Assembly (NCBI GenBank): GCA_030435675.1
Contig: CM059623.1
Coordinates: 6,226,012 to 6,290,011 of the forward strand
Length of the DNA: 64,000 nucleotides
Origin: Steinernema hermaphroditum
Lineage: Eukaryota; Nematoda; Chromadorea; Rhabditida; Steinernematidae
Reading direction: 5' to 3'
The notes under the pieces: model-generated
What the model was told of the DNA's origin: nothing
Databases searched by the model: none
What the model saw: only the letters and a program-made list of their open reading frames with translations
Part shown: piece by piece, positions 59,901-64,000 of the stretch
Numbering within the stretch: position 1 is the stretch's first letter
Layout: each line of letters starts with the position of its first letter
Made by a program: the position numbers and the translations under genes

Positions 59901-62313
59901 ACTTCGGCGACGATCCCGCCGACCCCCACCGCCTTGCTCAGCCCCACGGGTGTCATGGCTCCCCAGAAGCCTTTCGACGCCGCCGCGGCCGCTGCCACCG
60001 TGCCCACTTCGATTATCGCCCCGGTGGCCCCAATGCCCGGTACCGTCTACCCCTCCGGAGTTGGTCCTTATGTCCCTGTGAGCTTCAACGCCGAAACCCT
60101 CAAGGACTACGTTCGCAAACAGATGTAAGTGGCCTCGTCTGGAGTCCGATTACTGCAGTCTTTTCAGCGAGTACTATTTCTCGAAGGACAACCTCCAGAA
60201 GGATTTCTTCTTGCGTAGGAAAATGGACAGCGAGGGTTTCCTCCCTCTCAGTCTCATCGCCAGCTTCCCGCGCGTCCGCTCACTCACCGCCGATCTGGAC
60301 CTCATCGCCGGGGGCCTCCGAGGCAGTGAAATTGTCGAGCTCAGCGATGCCGATGGATATAAGGTAACCTCCCCGCAGCCAGCTCTGAGTAACGTCTTCT
60401 TATAGGTTCGTCCCCGCGAGAACCCCATCGAATGGCCGTTGGCCTCTGGCGCGCCAGTCTCTGACGCTTCCAGAAGCCACTCACTCTCCAGCGTGCCTAA
60501 CTCGCCGCCTGCGGTGCTGCTGAAAGCGGAGAGACCGGTGGAGCAAGTGCCTCCAGCTACGGAGAATTCCGCACAGGCTTCAAGGCCCGAAGCGTCGAAG
60601 GAGACGGAGCAGAAGCCCGCAACTAAGGAGTCCGTGAAGGTAGCCGCGTCGGTCCCTCTCCAGGCGACGCCCACAAAGCCGAGGGAAGCCCCGAAGACGG
60701 AGCAGGAGGAGTGGAAGGAGGTGAAGACCAAGAAGAACAAGAAGGGCCGCACGTCGGGCGCCTCGCGAAGCTTCGGTCGCGCCACGTCGTTGCAGCAAAC
60801 GTCGGACCTCGACTTCCAGTTCGACGATGAGATGGACGAGCTGGTGCTTGGCGCCAGAGGCCAGAAGCGCGAAGCGAGCAGTTCCGAGTCCATCGAGGAC
60901 ATCAGCGATTCCAACATCAACAAACTGATCATCGTAACGCAGACGCCTCCGCCCTCTAACAAGCGCCAATATGACCGCACTGGCGACTTCACGAAGCGCG
61001 CTGAGAGGCTCCAGCGTCTCCATGAGGAGGTTGAGCTCGGGCTCCGCCGCTACGAGGACGAGCTCTGGTCCGAGAAGGATGTTGTCGACGCTGTTCCTGT
61101 AAGTGCCCAACACTCACCGCCACACGCAGCGAACTATTCAGAATCCTGCGAAGGTGGACACCCTCTCCGAGGAGTTATTCAAGAAGCTGAAGGCCGGTGA
61201 GGAGGCGAAGCCGGCTGCTCCCGCGGCCTCGACGTCTCCCGAGGCGACACCCCCTACAGTACCCTCTACACCGCAGCAACCGGTGGCCTCCGTGTGGACG
61301 CAGAAGGCGATGGAGCGCGCTGCCGCCAATGCTGCCGCCGCGGTAGGAATGCGCGTGCCTTCTGGCTCCACTAATTGGCCCCGTTTCAGCCGAAAAGTCC
61401 GCTGACGAAGCGTGAAGCGAAAGAGAAGCCGCTGCAGCGGTTCTACCCGACGAAGGCGCCAACGAGCGCTGACCCGAAGTCGCCGCGGAAGCAGAAAACG
61501 CGCCACAGCGAGAATCCGCCAGTCGAGCTCCCCGTCGGCTGGGTCCTCGGCGCCCGTTCCCGCACCACCTCAATGAACAAGTATGCCCTGGTTCCGGGTG
61601 GCCATTCAAGTGTTACTCTTTAGGGACGAAAGCGCGATGGAGGAGATCGCCAGCAGACTGCCGCCTTCTCACGCCTCTGTCGCTCTTCTCCGCGAAAACG
61701 GTTTTGTGCAGCAGGTACCGTTCCCGGTTGAGCACGGTGTCTCGAATTCCTCGCTTCTAGGTTTACACCGAGTGGCGCACGCAGTGCCTGAAGCAGCGCG
61801 CCGCCCTTGGCTTCGACGTGCCCGAAATGAACACCCTCTACCGTTTCTGGTCGTTCTTCCTCCGCGACAACTTCAATCGCAACATGTACAACGAGTTTCG
61901 GCAGCTCGCGCTCGAAGACGCCGGCGCCGGGTAGGCCTGCAGACCCGAGCGTCCCTAACCCTTCGTTGCAGATACCGTTACGGGCTCGAGGCCCTCTTCC
62001 GCTTCTTCAGCTACGGCCTCGAGAAGAAGTTCCGTCCACAGATCTACATCGACTTCCAAAGCGAGACGCTCGCGGACATCGGTCGAGGCCAGCTGTACGG
62101 TCTTGAGAAGTTCTACGCATTCCTCAAGTACTACAAGCACTCGAAGCGTCTCGATGTGAACCCCGCACTGGCCGCCGAGCTGGCCAAGTACAAGAAGCTC
62201 GACGACTTCGCCGTCAACGTAAGCCCCGTGCCGAGTACTTCCCTAATCCGTACTTTCAGCCCGCAGCCGCCGCCAAGCGCGAGCTGGAGAGCGAGGTGAA
62301 GGCGATGCAGTAG
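56990..62313 (+). CDS. La-related protein 1 (LARP1)
   Basis: LARP1 binds 5'TOP mRNA caps through its DM15 repeats and controls ribosomal-protein translation under TOR. N-terminus [20 protein letters not shown], then low-complexity Pro/Glu regions, [31 protein letters not shown], and after an 830-nt intron (58035-58867) [20 protein letters not shown]. La motif: [61 protein letters not shown] linker has [15 protein letters not shown]-terminal DM15 repeats: [99 protein letters not shown]. Ends ESEVKAMQ. About 1,100 aa over roughly 14 exons. The exon near 61400-61640 is less certain. All family domains are present. Confidence 0.9.
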
Positions 62314-63039
62314 GCTGTCCCGCCCGGGCCCTCGGGTGCTGGGACGATTGTTTTTGTTCTCTTCTTTGTTGTTGAGCCCTTGGCGGGCGTTTTCTTGTTA
62401 TGCACACCTAATACGCTTAGTTTTCGGTTTTGCCTAGAGTCCTCTCCGCATAGTACCGTTGTTGTTACATTGTTACCCTCGAGTTTCTCTTGCTGTGCCG
62501 CGCCCCCCTGTCCGTCCCTAGCGCCATGCCCCGGGGACGGACCCTGGGGCCCAACTCGTTTCTAGAGTCTATTCCGTTGTTATTTGTTCCTTCAACTATG
62601 CACTCTCTGCTACCGTATATGTAGACACTTACCTTCCCACTTTTCTTCAAAGTTTTATCCTATCTCGTTTGCTCAGCGCCCTCCCCCTCTGCCCCCTCCG
62701 ATTGCGGGTCTCGACGGTCCCCGATCGCCGACTTCTCGCATGACAGTCGCCGGAGCCGCCGCGTCGACTTCCCCGTGAGATCCTCTGAGCGAAAGAAAGT
62801 GATCTGCCGATGTACTCGACACCCTCTCAGATATTATTTGTCTTCCGATCATTCATTCTACGTTTCTCCCTTCGTTACCATCCTTATCAGTAACAGACTT
62901 CTTTTAAATAAATTAAAAAAAACGGGCTATCACAGAGAACCTTCGCGAAGCAGCATGCCGTGCCAGTGACCTATAAAAACGTCAGAGAGCAATGAAGAAA
63001 CAGAAGATAATACTTCTCTGGAGTCTTGAAGGAACACTT
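62314..63039. other. LARP1 3' region and spacer
   Basis: Pyrimidine- and T-rich 3' flank with AAATAAA near 62909. No gene seen. Confidence 0.4.
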
Positions 63040-63441
63040 CAGCCGAAGTATATACTTGAAGTTGTCACAGATCTTGCTGAACATGCGGAATCCACTCGAC
63101 GAGGAAGTTGGCGCTCTGGACGCGGACGGAGCTGATGGAGACATGGTGCTCGTAGCGCTTCGTCCGGATCGGCCACTCCCCCGCGGAGCCGCCGATGTAA
63201 ATCCAGAGGTGGAGAGCCCCGTCTTATGGAAGCGTGCACTCATGACCAGTTCGAGATTAGCCGATTGGAGTTCTTGTTTACTGCTGATGGTTCTTCCACG
63301 AACTTTTGATCTGCTCCAGTGCGCTGAGCAGTTCCTAAAGGTGGCATCTTCGTATACTAGAAGATCCGAGCAAGCGATACTATCGCGGGGGTCTTGTTGG
63401 CCATCGCAGGCTCCGCTATCTCTTTGTTTCAATCGGTGCAC
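63040..63441 (-). CDS. Possible gene fragment, unidentified
   Basis: A minus-strand frame between about 63226 and 63074 reads DGALHLWIYIGGSAGEWPIR, TKRYEHHVSISSVRVQSANF, LVEWIPHVQQDL and a stop; it has the composition of a folded protein. A preceding exon may be ELLSALEQIKSSWKNHQQ (after TTTAG at about 63339), but I could not join the two in phase. Other frames here (62971-63441) are Ser/Arg-rich and less likely. No family recognised. Confidence 0.3.
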
Positions 63442-64000
63442 TTTTGCGTAAGCAGCAAATGAAAAACTTATCGTCGTCTTTCGCCTTGGCGCTTATCTCC
63501 GAAAGCAGCCTGGGGAGAACGCATCTGGGAGAAGACGCGCCGCGGGCGTAGTACGTAGGCTTCCTTCGATGGGCCTTCTGCTACGAATACCACGTCCCGT
63601 GCCCTTCAGCTCCATCCGCGCCAACAGAGTTTTTTTGACTGCGCTGATCTACGGCCGCGTTCAAACTCCGGCGACGAGTTTAAACGGGTATCGAGTCCGC
63701 CACCGGAAAAGTGAGATTGAAAGATCGTCGCTCTCAGTTTGAACGCCCAGCGAGGTCGACTGTAGAAGAAGAAGTTCAACGTCGATCACAGGATGGACAC
63801 TTTTTGCGCCATTTTTATGACGCGGCTCCTAACAAGTACGTCGAACGAGCGGTTCTACGGTTTTGGACGCCCCCCTTTAAGTGTGTACTCCGCATTTGTG
63901 TCCTATTCCGGCGATAATTAATGAGGACACAACGCCTTTGGCGGCGTCTCCCACGACGAAAAGTCGAGGGCCGCTTTGTCTTCAGACGGCGACTCAAAGG
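63442..64000. other. Right edge, no supported gene
   Basis: Short Arg-rich frames only (for example 63711-63917 plus). Promoter or partial gene beyond the edge cannot be judged. Confidence 0.3.

Overview
The window is nuclear DNA from a nematode. The genes are compact. Introns are mostly 40-60 nt and end in TTTCAG. Start codons often sit a few bases behind such an acceptor, as expected for spliced-leader trans-splicing. Several proteins match nematode orthologues closely (UCR-1, CED-6, SEK-1, CDK-5). Gene density is about one per 2 kb, interrupted by two transposon-rich blocks. All identities come from reading translated sequence and known family motifs; no database search was possible.

1-23.3 kb is ordinary gene space: a small unknown protein, a FHIP-type Hook adaptor (+), then on the minus strand DPH1, a RidA deaminase and ribosomal protein S3. 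These are followed by the nuclear-envelope protein NEMP1 (+), an R3H protein, the UFM1-conjugating enzyme UFC1, a short eIF4G, a Patched-related membrane protein, a 77-aa unknown protein, and complex III core protein UCR-1 (all minus). eIF4G begins 23 bases after the putative end of the Patched-related gene. That Patched-related gene carries at least 22 copies of a palindromic heptamer pair, TACCGTA/TACGGTA, in exons and introns.

23.8-34.7 kb is repeat-rich. It holds a perfect 29-copy 12-mer satellite whose unit is the nematode telomere hexamer TTAGGC plus TCCGGC, inside nested inverted repeats. It also holds a 2.2-kb element with 15-bp terminal repeats and TAA target duplications. Three fold-back elements share CAAGGGA termini, have 3-bp duplications, and each contains tRNA-like A and B boxes at tRNA spacing. 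A degenerate Mutator-like element with a 10-bp target duplication is inserted in one of them. Between these lie a shortened PAT1 decay factor and a small probable mitochondrial membrane protein.

34.7-62.3 kb returns to dense genes: CWC25, ADP/ATP translocase, ABCF2 with a complete MSP-domain membrane-protein gene inside one of its introns, CDK5, CED-6, an unknown protein, SEK-1 (with a repeat copy in an intron), the DHX15/PRP43 helicase, two small unknown genes that overlap by four bases, the annealing helicase SMARCAL1, and LARP1. 62.3-64 kb has no secure gene. Most genes are single-copy housekeeping or signalling genes (translation, splicing and RNA decay, mitochondria, stress and engulfment signalling). 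The unusual content is the repeat biology.
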